A stretch of 64,000 nucleotides of DNA, from contig CAYGTR010000008.1 of assembly GCA_964352855.1 (NCBI GenBank), forward strand, positions 1-64,000. Reading direction: 5' to 3'. Positions 17,896 to 25,085 of the stretch are shown here, one piece after another. Source of the DNA: Litorimonas sp964352855. GTDB taxonomy: Bacteria > Pseudomonadota > Alphaproteobacteria > Caulobacterales > Maricaulaceae. Numbering within the stretch: position 1 is the stretch's first letter; each line of letters begins with the position of its first letter. The notes beneath the pieces were generated by a model, which did no database searches, had not been told where the DNA came from, and saw only the letters and a program-made list of their open reading frames with translations. Made by a program: the position numbers and the translations under genes.

Positions 17896-18426
17896 ATGGC
17901 CAAAAAACCTAAAAAGTCGAAAGAAGACGATAGCCTGTCTATCGATAGCGCAACACCTGCGCCCGAGCAACCCGCTCAGCAGCCTTCCGGCCCTATGTTG
18001 AGTGTGTTGGCGCAATATACCAAGGATATGAGCTTTGAAAATCCGCACGCGCCGGAAAGTCTGCGCTCCGGTCTCGAAGCCCCGCAAATCGGCATAAATA
18101 TCGAAATCGGGCGTCAAATGCTCGAAAACGATAATGTCGAAGTAACACTCATGTTGCGTGCCGAAGCGCGGCGCGGTGATAAAGTCGCCTTTATTGCCGA
18201 ATTAGAATATGCGGGTCTGTTCGCATTCCAAGGTGTCGGTGTCGAAGAAATACAACCGCTTATCTTGATTGAGTGTCCACGCTTGCTCTTTCCGTTTGCC
18301 CGTCAAATCATGGCAGAGATGACACAGAACGGCGGATTCCCGCCCATTATGCTGGAGCCGCCGGATTTTGCCGCGATGTTCCGTGAGGAAATGATGCGTC
18401 GTGCCGCTGACGCCCCAAAAAACTAA
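17896..18426 (+). CDS. secB: Protein-export chaperone SecB
   Basis: Cytosolic tetrameric chaperone that keeps preproteins unfolded and passes them to SecA. The 176-residue length fits alphaproteobacterial SecB with a longer N-terminus (about 35 residues, Pro/Gln rich). Diagnostic stretches are YTKDMSFENPHAPESL (about 42-57), NINIEIGRQ, FIAELEYAGLFAFQGV and IECPRLLFPFARQIMAEMTQNGGFPP near the C-terminus. A GGGAG ribosome site precedes the ATG. It diverges from the tim44-like gene and is closed by a hairpin terminator at 18435. Confidence 0.97.
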   Translation: MAKKPKKSKEDDSLSIDSATPAPEQPAQQPSGPMLSVLAQYTKDMSFENPHAPESLRSGLEAPQIGINIEIGRQMLENDNVEVTLMLRAEARRGDKVAFIAELEYAGLFAFQGVGVEEIQPLILIECPRLLFPFARQIMAEMTQNGGFPPIMLEPPDFAAMFREEMMRRAADAPKN

Positions 18427-18434
18427 TCTTTAGG

Positions 18435-18468
18435 AACCCACCTCAGGAATTACATCAGGTGGGTTTTT
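18435..18468 (+). terminator. Rho-independent terminator downstream of secB
   Basis: AACCCACCT (18435-18443) pairs with AGGTGGGTT (18457-18465) around a 13-nt loop, and the T run 18464-18468 follows. It also lies just beyond the stop of the convergent dehydrogenase gene. Confidence 0.8.
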
Positions 18469-19594
18469 ATTTAGGTGTAAGACGCAACAATCGTCCGTTT
18501 TCCGGGTCATCTGTTAGAATTAAGATAGCGCCGTCTTTCGCAACACGCACATCACGAATGCGTTCATTCATATCGCTAAGCATATCAATTTCGCTGACGA
18601 ACTTTGCGCCTTTTAAATCAATGCGACGCAGATCTTTTGAAGCCAATCCTCCCACCAACGCATCGCCGTTCCATTCCGGAAACATCTCACCACGATAAAT
18701 TGCAAGGCCTGACGGCGCTATGGAGGGCGTCCAACCATGCACCGCATCGACCATTCCTGAATAACTCTCATGCGGTGTAATTCTTGCGCCTTGATAATCC
18801 GTCCCTTTGGTCGCGACAGGCCAACCATAATTCTGGCCGGGCTTAACAATATTCAGCTCGTCTCCTCCACGAGGGCCGTGCTCATGCGACCATAATGTGT
18901 TTGTCGTCGCGTCATAAGCGAGGCCTTGAACATTACGGTGCCCCGTCGAATAGATTTGTGGCTTAAACCCGTCTTGTCCTAAAAAGGGGTTATTTTGCGG
19001 TGTGCCGCCATCTCGGTTGAGGCGAACAATTTTGCCTAAATGCGTATCGGGTTTTTGCGCGTCCTTACGATAAGCAAATCCATCACCTAATGTAAGTATA
19101 AGCGTATCATCCGTTAAAAAGGCCATACGACCGCCAAAATGCGAAGAAGCATGTTTTGGCGGGCTGGCCCGAAAGATGACAATGGAGTTTTCTAAGGTGT
19201 TTCCATTAAGTTTTGCTCTTAAAACCGCTGTGCCATTCGCTTCCAGTGTCCCGTAAGCATAGGATAAATAGACCTCGGCGGTCTCATTAAATTCGGGAGC
19301 CAAAACTATATCCAAAAGTCCGCCTTGACCCTCTACAAGAATGTCTTTTGGCAAACCTTCTATTGCGGCGCGTTTATCCCCTGATATCCGGTAAGCTTTG
19401 CCCGGCCTTTCAGTAACGAGAAAGCCTTCATCCGGCAGTTCGGCAACTGACCAAGGGTTATTTAAACCATCTGCAATGACCTCAATATTGAAACTCTCTT
19501 GGCCTATTGTCGGTAAATCAGGAGCTGCCTGCGGTTCCAAACAAGCAGAAAGAGCAAGGGCTAGAGTGGTTGTTAAAAGGGATCGTATAATCAT
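18467..19594 (-). CDS. PQQ-dependent aldose sugar dehydrogenase, lipoprotein
   Basis: Predicted six-bladed beta-propeller quinoprotein of the glucose/sorbosone dehydrogenase family (YliI/Asd type), which oxidises aldoses to lactones with PQQ. The 375-residue protein from the chosen start has a lipobox ending LSAC (Cys18), so it is probably attached to the membrane facing the periplasm. Signatures are LNNPWSVAELPDEGFLVTERPG, SSHFGGRMAF (probable catalytic His), TGHRNVQGLAYD and WSHEHGPRGGDELN. I chose the ATG at 19594 because it opens directly with the signal peptide; a longer frame begins at 19690 but would place the signal internally and overlap the divergent gene. No PQQ biosynthesis genes appear in the window. 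Confidence 0.88.
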   Translation of the reverse strand: MIIRSLLTTTLALALSACLEPQAAPDLPTIGQESFNIEVIADGLNNPWSVAELPDEGFLVTERPGKAYRISGDKRAAIEGLPKDILVEGQGGLLDIVLAPEFNETAEVYLSYAYGTLEANGTAVLRAKLNGNTLENSIVIFRASPPKHASSHFGGRMAFLTDDTLILTLGDGFAYRKDAQKPDTHLGKIVRLNRDGGTPQNNPFLGQDGFKPQIYSTGHRNVQGLAYDATTNTLWSHEHGPRGGDELNIVKPGQNYGWPVATKGTDYQGARITPHESYSGMVDAVHGWTPSIAPSGLAIYRGEMFPEWNGDALVGGLASKDLRRIDLKGAKFVSEIDMLSDMNERIRDVRVAKDGAILILTDDPENGRLLRLTPK

Positions 19595-19669
19595 CTTTAA
19601 GACCTTGATTGACTTTTTCAGATGGGAACTTAACCTTATATTTGAGAAAACAAAAGGTGAGACTGTCCC

Positions 19670-20137
19670 GTGTTTAAAAGAGTTCTGCATCGCCTAATCG
19701 CTTGGTTTCTTTCTGCTCTATTCACTGTTCTTTTGGGAGTCAGCCTGCAAACACAAATGGTAATTTCAGGCTTAAATGATATTGGTGCCAATATAAGTTT
19801 AGGTCAAAGCCTCTCTATGACGGCTTATGATCTAACTTATCTGAGCCAGCTTTATGGACTTTTTATTTTTATAGCTTTGTTGGTCGCCTTCTTGGCGGGG
19901 GGTCTTGTTTTTTATTTTGCGAAATTTGGACGCCCGGTTATTTATGCCGTCTCCGGTGGAGTCGCAATACTGGTTATGCTCTTTGCAATGAAACAAGCTT
20001 TTTTTGACGTGCATTTAATTGCTGGTGCCAGTGATTCGGTTGGTATTACACTTCAGGTCTTCGCTGGAGTTGTTGGCGGTCTGATTTTTGAACGTCTGTC
20101 GCGAGGGTATTCAATCAAAGAAAAAAGCCCTGTATAG
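19670..20137 (+). CDS. Small hydrophobic membrane protein of unknown function
   Basis: A 155-residue protein starting with GTG (19670) behind a good AAAAGGTGAGA ribosome site. It appears to have about four membrane helices: residues 9-28, 61-85, 90-108 and 125-145. The sequence between the first two (VISGLNDIGANISLGQSLSMTAYDL) may be periplasmic. I do not recognise a family with certainty. It sits between the aldose dehydrogenase (divergent) and rho (convergent) and has its own hairpin terminator overlapping the stop codon. The weak distinctive features make it hard to assign. Confidence 0.7.
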   Translation: MFKRVLHRLIAWFLSALFTVLLGVSLQTQMVISGLNDIGANISLGQSLSMTAYDLTYLSQLYGLFIFIALLVAFLAGGLVFYFAKFGRPVIYAVSGGVAILVMLFAMKQAFFDVHLIAGASDSVGITLQVFAGVVGGLIFERLSRGYSIKEKSPV

Positions 20138-20164
20138 GACAGGGCTTGAGATTAGTTTTTTTTG
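20125..20164 (+). terminator. Hairpin terminator overlapping the membrane-protein stop codon
   Basis: AAGCCCTGT (20125-20133) pairs with ACAGGGCTT (20139-20147) around a 5-nt loop that holds the stop codon. A T run follows 8 nt later (about 20156-20164), a longer gap than ideal. Confidence 0.6.
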
Positions 20165-20241
20165 AATGTTTTTCGACTTTACTTCAAAAATTAGTCGACG
20201 TTTGACTCTTTTTTAAACTCATATTCTAAACGAAAATTACA

Positions 20242-21540
20242 TTAAGTATTCATACTTTCGAAAAAGTCTGAATTGGTTTTATTATCTTTAAGTTTGGACA
20301 GTAAAAACTCAATTGCATCCATAGTTCCCATCGGATTGAGAATACGACGGAGAACATAGGTTTTTTGTAGCTCAACAGGATCAATCAAGAGCTCTTCTTT
20401 ACGCGTACCGGATTTTGTTACGTCTATGGCAGGGAAGATGCGCTTATCTGCGACTTTACGATCGAGAACAATTTCAGAATTACCTGTGCCTTTAAATTCT
20501 TCAAAAATCACTTCATCCATGCGTGAACCCGTATCAATTAAGGCTGTCGCAATAATGGTCAGTGATCCACCTTCTTCGATATTTCGGGCAGCACCAAAGA
20601 AACGTTTCGGACGTTGCAGCGCATTCGCATCCACACCGCCCGTAAGAACCTTACCGGAACTTGGCACAACAGTATTATAGGCACGTCCCAAACGCGTAAT
20701 TGAATCGAGAAGAATAACCACATCTTTGCCGTGCTCGGTCAGTCGTTTGGCTTTCTGGATAACCATTTCAGCCACTTGGACGTGACGTGTTGCAGGTTCA
20801 TCAAAAGTAGAAGAGACGACTTCGCCTTTGACGGATCTTTGCATGTCTGTAACTTCTTCCGGGCGTTCATCAATCAAAAGAACAAGAACGTAACATTCGG
20901 GGTGGTTTCTTTCGATAGAGTGGGCAATATTCTGTAAAAGAACGGTTTTACCAGTGCGCGGCGGTGCGACAATCAAGGCACGCTGACCTTTACCAATCGG
21001 CGCGACGATATCAATTACACGGCCTGATATATCTTTGAGTGTTGGATCTTCGATCTCCAACTGGAAGCGCTGGTCAGGATAAAGCGGTGTAAGATTATCA
21101 AAATGGGCTTTGTTTTTGGCTTGTTCAGGTGTGCCAAAATTCATCGACACAACTTTTGTCAGTGCAAAATAACGTTCATTGTCACGCGGACTGCGAATTT
21201 CACCCGATACCGTGTCCCCCGTGCGTAAACCCATTTTGCGAATTTGGTTTGGGCTCACATAAATATCATCCGGCCCTGCGAGGTAATTGGATTCTGGTGC
21301 GCGTAAGAAACCGAAGCCGTCTTGTAGGACTTCGAGGACGCCTCCACCGTTAATTTGAATTTCATCTTCAGCAAGATCTTTCAAAACCGCAAAGAAGATA
21401 TCCTGCTTCCGCATTGAAGCAGGGTTTTCGACACCCACTTCTTCGGCAAATTTGATCAATTGAGCAGGTTTTAATTGTTTTAAGTCTTCCAGACTTATGG
21501 AGGTCATGCCCTCCAGCTTAAGTTCAGTCGTTTCAGTCAT
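20242..21540 (-). CDS. rho: Transcription termination factor Rho
   Basis: Hexameric RNA-dependent ATPase that ends transcription. The protein is 432 residues from the chosen ATG. It has an N-terminal helical region (ISLEDLKQLKPAQLIKFAEE), a cold-shock-like RNA-binding fold (about 60-130: GVLEVLQDGFGFLRAPESNYLAGPDDIYV in pieces), Walker A VAPPRTGKTVL and Walker B VLLIDERPEEVTD, plus GGVDANALQRPKRFFGAARN, where the loop lysines act. I chose 21540 (MTETTEL) because the upstream reading to 21693 crosses the hemJ end and reads as unrelated residues; an ATG at 21552 is also possible and adds four residues. It follows hemE-hemJ on minus. Confidence 0.97.
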   Translation of the reverse strand: MTETTELKLEGMTSISLEDLKQLKPAQLIKFAEEVGVENPASMRKQDIFFAVLKDLAEDEIQINGGGVLEVLQDGFGFLRAPESNYLAGPDDIYVSPNQIRKMGLRTGDTVSGEIRSPRDNERYFALTKVVSMNFGTPEQAKNKAHFDNLTPLYPDQRFQLEIEDPTLKDISGRVIDIVAPIGKGQRALIVAPPRTGKTVLLQNIAHSIERNHPECYVLVLLIDERPEEVTDMQRSVKGEVVSSTFDEPATRHVQVAEMVIQKAKRLTEHGKDVVILLDSITRLGRAYNTVVPSSGKVLTGGVDANALQRPKRFFGAARNIEEGGSLTIIATALIDTGSRMDEVIFEEFKGTGNSEIVLDRKVADKRIFPAIDVTKSGTRKEELLIDPVELQKTYVLRRILNPMGTMDAIEFLLSKLKDNKTNSDFFESMNT

Positions 21541-21676
21541 AGTAATTTTCATTATGGGAGGGTTGGCTCTTCTGACATACACAATAGTAATATCTAAAAA
21601 GGAAGAGTTGCCGCACGAATGGCGGTAGTTATAAAATAAACCAACTATACCCAATGTCAAGTAGGTGAAATTAGAC

Positions 21677-22114
21677 CTAAAAAGGCTCCACAATCGCTAA
21701 AACAACAACAATTATCGTGATGATCGCAGGGATTTCATTGATACGCCGAAAGAATTTCTCTGACTTGGGACGACCGCTGTCCAAAAAGGCTTTGCGTGTT
21801 TTTGCTAAGTAACCATGATAGCCCATCAAGCCCAAAACCAAGAGCAGCTTCACATGAATCCAACCAACACCTGCATACATAGATAGATTTGTGAAAATAA
21901 GAACCATACCTAAAAGAAAAGCAATGATCATCGCCGGGTTCATGATAATCCGTAAGAGCTTAAGCTCCGCTTCTTCCATCTTTGTTTCGAGTTCTCCGCC
22001 TTTTTCGGCAACAGAGTGATACACAAACAAGCGTGGTAAATAGAGCAACCCCGCCATCCAAAATATAACGGCGGATAAATGAAGAGCTTTTAGCCAGCTA
22101 TAAGCATCAAACAT
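21677..22114 (-). CDS. hemJ: Protoporphyrinogen IX oxidase HemJ
   Basis: Integral membrane protein of 145 residues with four predicted helices. HemJ oxidises protoporphyrinogen IX to protoporphyrin IX in haem synthesis and is common in alphaproteobacteria lacking HemY/HemG. LKALHLSAVIFWMAGLLYLPRLFVYH (residues 9-34, in pieces) carries the conserved His, Trp and Arg of the family, and VGWIHVKLLLVLGLMGYHGYL near residue 85 holds the second conserved His. It overlaps hemE by 8 nt and is followed by rho, so hemE-hemJ-rho form one minus-strand run. Assignment is strong by sequence and by the hemE neighbour. Confidence 0.93.
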   Translation of the reverse strand: MFDAYSWLKALHLSAVIFWMAGLLYLPRLFVYHSVAEKGGELETKMEEAELKLLRIIMNPAMIIAFLLGMVLIFTNLSMYAGVGWIHVKLLLVLGLMGYHGYLAKTRKAFLDSGRPKSEKFFRRINEIPAIITIIVVVLAIVEPF

Positions 22115-23141
22115 AATGTGCCTCTTTACCTCGAATATGGTTCACAACAGCCTGAACATTGTCAATTTTAACGTCAGGTGTCACTCCGTGCCCTAGGTTG
22201 AAAATATGTGGACCACCTTTTCCGTCTTCCAGCACATGATCCACAGCCTTGCGTAAAGTGTTACCCCCGATACGTAAAGCGAGAGGATCTAAGTTTCCTT
22301 GGAGCGGCATACCCTCAGGAATGGCACAACGGAAATCATCCATTGGCATCTGCGTTCCGGCAGCGATGGCTGTGATACCCGTTTCATGCGCATAACGAAT
22401 AGCATTCAGTCCGGCGCCACGCGGAAAACCAATTATGGGAATCTCAATGCCAGCTGCTCTGACACGCTCAATAATATCTCTGGTCGGATGAATGACAAGT
22501 CGATCAAACATGTCAGGCGCCAAACCTTCCGCCCAACTCTCAAATATTTTAAGGGCGTCTGCCCCTGCCCTTGCTTGTGCGATTAAGTAATCTGCACTGG
22601 AAACAACAAGCGCTTCGAGTAGATGCGCCATTGCAGTAGGGTTTTCATAGGCAAATCGTTTTGCTTTTTCTTTGCTGGTGGTTCCCTTACCTTCGATCAT
22701 ATAGGTGGCGACTGTCCATGGCCCACCGCAAAAGCCGATCAATGCTTTATGTTCGGGTAAAGCTTCTCGGACTTTAGTGACCGTTTCATAGACAGATGAA
22801 ATGCGATCAGCGGCACCTTCAATTCTAAGAGCTTGGATTCCTTCAGCGTCAATAGGGTCAAGCACGGGGCCCGTTCCCTTTATAAATGTCACATTTCGAC
22901 CTAACCCAATCGGTATGAGGAGTATGTCTGCAAATAATATAGCAGCATCCATATCATACCGGTGGATGGGTTGAAGTGTCACCTTAGCTGCTTTTTCAGG
23001 TGAAAAACAAAAATCTATAAAGTCTTTAGCGGTTGCTCTGACTTCGAGATACTCAGGTAAATGCCGTCCGGCTTGGCGCATAAACCAAATCGGAGGAATT
23101 TCACTGACCTGTCCGTTGAGTACGGAAAGTATATTCGTCAT
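22107..23141 (-). CDS. hemE: Uroporphyrinogen decarboxylase
   Basis: Cytoplasmic TIM-barrel enzyme that removes four carboxyl groups from uroporphyrinogen III to give coproporphyrinogen III. The 344-residue protein has the N-terminal PPIWFMRQAGRHLPEYLEVR (signature RQAGR with active-site Arg), FADILLIPIGLG (catalytic Asp region), GFCGGPWTVATYMIEGKGT and the C-terminal HIFNLGHGVTPDV (His). hemJ overlaps its 3' end by 8 nt. Its ATG at 23141 borders the predicted replication origin. In Caulobacter crescentus hemE likewise borders the origin. Confidence 0.98.
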   Translation of the reverse strand: MTNILSVLNGQVSEIPPIWFMRQAGRHLPEYLEVRATAKDFIDFCFSPEKAAKVTLQPIHRYDMDAAILFADILLIPIGLGRNVTFIKGTGPVLDPIDAEGIQALRIEGAADRISSVYETVTKVREALPEHKALIGFCGGPWTVATYMIEGKGTTSKEKAKRFAYENPTAMAHLLEALVVSSADYLIAQARAGADALKIFESWAEGLAPDMFDRLVIHPTRDIIERVRAAGIEIPIIGFPRGAGLNAIRYAHETGITAIAAGTQMPMDDFRCAIPEGMPLQGNLDPLALRIGGNTLRKAVDHVLEDGKGGPHIFNLGHGVTPDVKIDNVQAVVNHIRGKEAHYV

Positions 23142-23240
23142 TTTGAATGCCTTTTAACTTATGCCCGAATGTTATTCGAACATCCTTATTCCCTCTTATA
23201 TATTTTTAAAAAAGAAGTGATAGTCGTAGAAAGCTGGATA

Positions 23241-23249
23241 TGTGGACAG
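23241..23249 (-). promoter_or_regulatory. Weak DnaA box in the origin
   Basis: TGTGGACAG, 7 of 9 positions to the reverse DnaA consensus TGTGGATAA. It is directly left of the CtrA-type motif. Confidence 0.5.
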
Positions 23250-23251
23250 GC

Positions 23252-23266
23252 TTAACCTTTTGATAA
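23252..23266. promoter_or_regulatory. CtrA-type motif in the origin
   Basis: TTAA-CCTTTTG-ATAA fits TTAA-N7-TTAA at 7 of 8 fixed bases. In Caulobacter, CtrA binds such sites in the origin and blocks initiation in swarmer cells. It is 3 nt from a weak DnaA box, so competition between the two proteins is possible. Confidence 0.5.
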
Positions 23267-23283
23267 CCATTCTTAATAGACAC

Positions 23284-23348
23284 AGGACAAAACAGGATAA
23301 GTCACAAAGGATAAATTATGAAAAGGATAAGTCTAGTAATGTGGATAT
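23284..23348 (+). repeat. Ladder of GGAYAA direct repeats in the origin
   Basis: AGGACAA at 23284, AGGATAA at 23294, 23308 and 23324, and TGGATAT at 23342, all in one orientation and 10-18 nt apart. The last is part of a DnaA box (23340-23348). The others keep the GGATAA half of the box and lack its TGT end, so they may be low-affinity DnaA sites. Confidence 0.6.
23340..23348 (-). promoter_or_regulatory. DnaA box in the origin
   Basis: TGTGGATAT, 8 of 9 to TGTGGATAA. It ends the GGAYAA ladder. Confidence 0.65.
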
Positions 23349-23417
23349 CTTTTATTTTTTACAGTAAATCGAGAGATATTGAACTAACAAAACTGAGGAT
23401 GAATACCTAACAAAAAC

Positions 23418-23426
23418 TTATCCACT
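23418..23426 (+). promoter_or_regulatory. DnaA box in the origin
   Basis: TTATCCACT, 8 of 9 to TTATCCACA, and the only near-consensus box in forward orientation. A GANTC site (GACTC, 23428-23432) begins 2 nt later. Confidence 0.7.
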
Positions 23427-23459
23427 TGACTCAGAGTATTAATATAGACGGACAGCGCC

Positions 23460-23468
23460 TTTGGATAA
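23460..23468 (-). promoter_or_regulatory. DnaA box in the origin
   Basis: TTTGGATAA, 8 of 9 to TGTGGATAA. Confidence 0.6.
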
Positions 23469-23531
23469 AAGAAGCTTAAAGCTTTATATTGTGTTCTTGA
23501 TTCACACAGACTGCTTTACTGAGATGTGGAC

Positions 23532-23540
23532 TGTGGACAA
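23532..23540 (-). promoter_or_regulatory. DnaA box in the origin
   Basis: TGTGGACAA, 8 of 9 to TGTGGATAA. A further partial copy, TGTGGACTG, overlaps it from 23525. Confidence 0.6.
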
Positions 23541-23623
23541 ACGATGCCTTTCACCCTTTTCTAAGGATACTCCAATTTTCGACTTGAGTTGTGATTTCAT
23601 GATTGCAGCGTTAAGAGCGAATC

Positions 23624-24463
23624 ATGGTGGAACAAAATCCAAATATTGCTATATATTTTCACGTTCACTTAGTCTCCGACTCGACGGGTGAAACTTTAGT
23701 GGGTTTGATGAAGGCTTCGACGGCGCAGTTTCGCAACGCGACGGCTTTGGAGCATATTCACGCTTTGGTGAGAAGCGAGAGCCAGCTGGAAAGTGTTTTG
23801 CAAACGATTCGAGATAAACCGGGCATTGTTCTTTACACGATTGTGAATAGTGAACGCAGAAAACGTCTCGAAACCTTTTGCGCGGAGCACAAAATTCCGG
23901 CGATTTCCATATTAGACCCGACTCTTGCTATGATGGGGCGTTATTTGGGCGCTTCGATTGTTTCGGAAGTCGGCGCTCAACGCACATTGGACGCGGAGTA
24001 TTATAACCGCATTGAAGCGCTGGACTACGCCATGGTGCATGACGACGGTCAAAATGTACAAGGATTAGCACAAGCCGACATTATTCTTTTGGGTATAAGC
24101 CGCACATCCAAGACACCGACCTGCATCTATCTGGCGAACCGTGGTTACAAAGCCGGGAATATTCCTTTGGTGCCGGGGGCGCCGCTACCCTTAATCTTAG
24201 ATCAGTTTAAACAGCCCTTTATTATTGGGTTGGTCGCTTCACCGGACCGCATTGTCCAAATTCGTCAGCAACGCTTGATGGGGCTGAAGCAGACCGAACA
24301 AACAGATTATATTGATCAAGACCGTGTTCGAGACGAAATGCGTCAAGCCAAGCGCATGTTTTTGAAAAAAGGGTATAAAGTGATTGATGTGACGCGAAAA
24401 TCTATTGAAGAAACATCAGCTCAGATTATCAATCTCTATAAGGCGCATCATGACATTGTCTGA
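23624..24463 (+). CDS. ppsR: PpsR-type regulatory kinase/pyrophosphorylase (DUF299)
   Basis: Bifunctional regulator family of 279 residues. Members phosphorylate and dephosphorylate phosphoenolpyruvate synthase or pyruvate phosphate dikinase, using ADP and phosphate. Landmarks are FHVHLVSDSTGETL at the start, the P-loop LLGISRTSKTPTCIYLANRGYKAGN (GISRTSKT near residue 150) and the C-terminal DVTRKSIEETSAQI. No partner ppsA or ppdK is in the window, so the target is unproven. In Caulobacter the corresponding gene lies at this place beside the origin. The ATG at 23624 has a weak AAGAGCG site. maf overlaps its end by 14 nt. Confidence 0.93.
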   Translation: MVEQNPNIAIYFHVHLVSDSTGETLVGLMKASTAQFRNATALEHIHALVRSESQLESVLQTIRDKPGIVLYTIVNSERRKRLETFCAEHKIPAISILDPTLAMMGRYLGASIVSEVGAQRTLDAEYYNRIEALDYAMVHDDGQNVQGLAQADIILLGISRTSKTPTCIYLANRGYKAGNIPLVPGAPLPLILDQFKQPFIIGLVASPDRIVQIRQQRLMGLKQTEQTDYIDQDRVRDEMRQAKRMFLKKGYKVIDVTRKSIEETSAQIINLYKAHHDIV

Positions 24464-25085
24464 AGATGGTCAACCCCGGAATTTCCAAAGCACAGGACGC
24501 CTTATTCTTGCGAGCGGTTCTGCCATACGGGCGAAAATTATGGACGGCGCAGGGCTCGACTATGAGGTTATTTCAAAGCCCGTTGATGAAACGGCGATTA
24601 AAGAATCCATGTTGGCTGAAGGCGCCCTTCTTCGTGACATTGCAGACGCCCTCGCTGAGGCCAAAGCATTAAGGGTGAGCGCCCAAATGGACGGATTTGT
24701 GATTGGCGCAGATCAAATCATGGTGATGGACGATCAACTCTTCGATAAACCCCCGACAATTGATGCCGCCAGAGAGCGTCTTAAACAGATGCGGGGCAAA
24801 ACACATAAACTGATGGGCGCTGTTGTCGTTTGCGAAAACGGTCAACCGGTATGGCGGCATTTAGCGGTAACCACTCTGACGATGAGAGGCTTCTCTGATG
24901 ATTTTCTCGAGCGCTATATTGAGCTTGAGGGCGACTTTCTAACAAAGTCCGTTGGGGCTTATCGTTTTGAAGGTCTAGGCGCGCACTTGTTTTCCAAGGT
25001 CGAAGGCGATTTCTTCTCAATCCTTGGCCTACCTTTATTACCGCTTTTAGATTATTTGCGGACACGAGGCATTGTGCCCTCATGA
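24450..25085 (+). CDS. maf: Maf-type nucleotide pyrophosphatase
   Basis: House-cleaning pyrophosphatase of 211 residues; Maf proteins hydrolyse non-canonical or modified NTPs to the monophosphate. Visible landmarks are RLILASGSAIRAKIMD (residues 16-31, matching LASxSxxR), VDETAIKESM, GFVIGADQIMV with the catalytic Asp, FDKPPTIDAARERLKQMRGKTH and the C-terminal GAYRFEGLGAHLFSKVEGDFFSILGLPL. The ATG at 24450 lies inside the ppsR end; the longer frame from 24405 has no support. It overlaps aroE by ATGA (25082-25085), so ppsR-maf-aroE-coaE are one translationally coupled run. Confidence 0.93.
   Translation: MTLSEDGQPRNFQSTGRLILASGSAIRAKIMDGAGLDYEVISKPVDETAIKESMLAEGALLRDIADALAEAKALRVSAQMDGFVIGADQIMVMDDQLFDKPPTIDAARERLKQMRGKTHKLMGAVVVCENGQPVWRHLAVTTLTMRGFSDDFLERYIELEGDFLTKSVGAYRFEGLGAHLFSKVEGDFFSILGLPLLPLLDYLRTRGIVPS

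Larger units (their letters stand above)
23142..23623. other. Predicted chromosomal replication origin (hemE-ppsR gap)
   Basis: This 482-bp gap holds no convincing gene. It lies between hemE (leftward) and ppsR (rightward), the position of the Caulobacter origin. It contains four DnaA-box matches with one mismatch to TTATCCACA (23340, 23418, 23460, 23532) and one with two (23241), a CtrA-type motif at 23252, a ladder of GGAYAA repeats at 23284-23348, an A/T-rich stretch at 23194-23218, and GANTC sites at 23428, 23499 and 23619. Genes on both sides point away from it. The functional claim is an inference from synteny and motifs; no helicase-loading region can be proven from sequence. Confidence 0.82.

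Noticed and set aside
17758..18117. Minus-strand 119-codon ORF opposite the secB start
   Set aside because: It lies opposite secB and has no recognisable domain; the secB frame is certain.
21541..21693. N-terminal extension of rho upstream of 21540
   Set aside because: It overlaps the 3' end of hemJ and has no family similarity; Rho homologues begin near the chosen ATG.
23263..23276. Second possible CtrA site ATAA-N6-TTAA in the origin
   Set aside because: The spacer is 6, not 7, and the left half is imperfect.
23461..23691. A 76-codon ORF in the origin gap overlapping the ppsR start
   Set aside because: It overlaps the ppsR coding start in another frame, has no ribosome site and encodes a composition-biased peptide.
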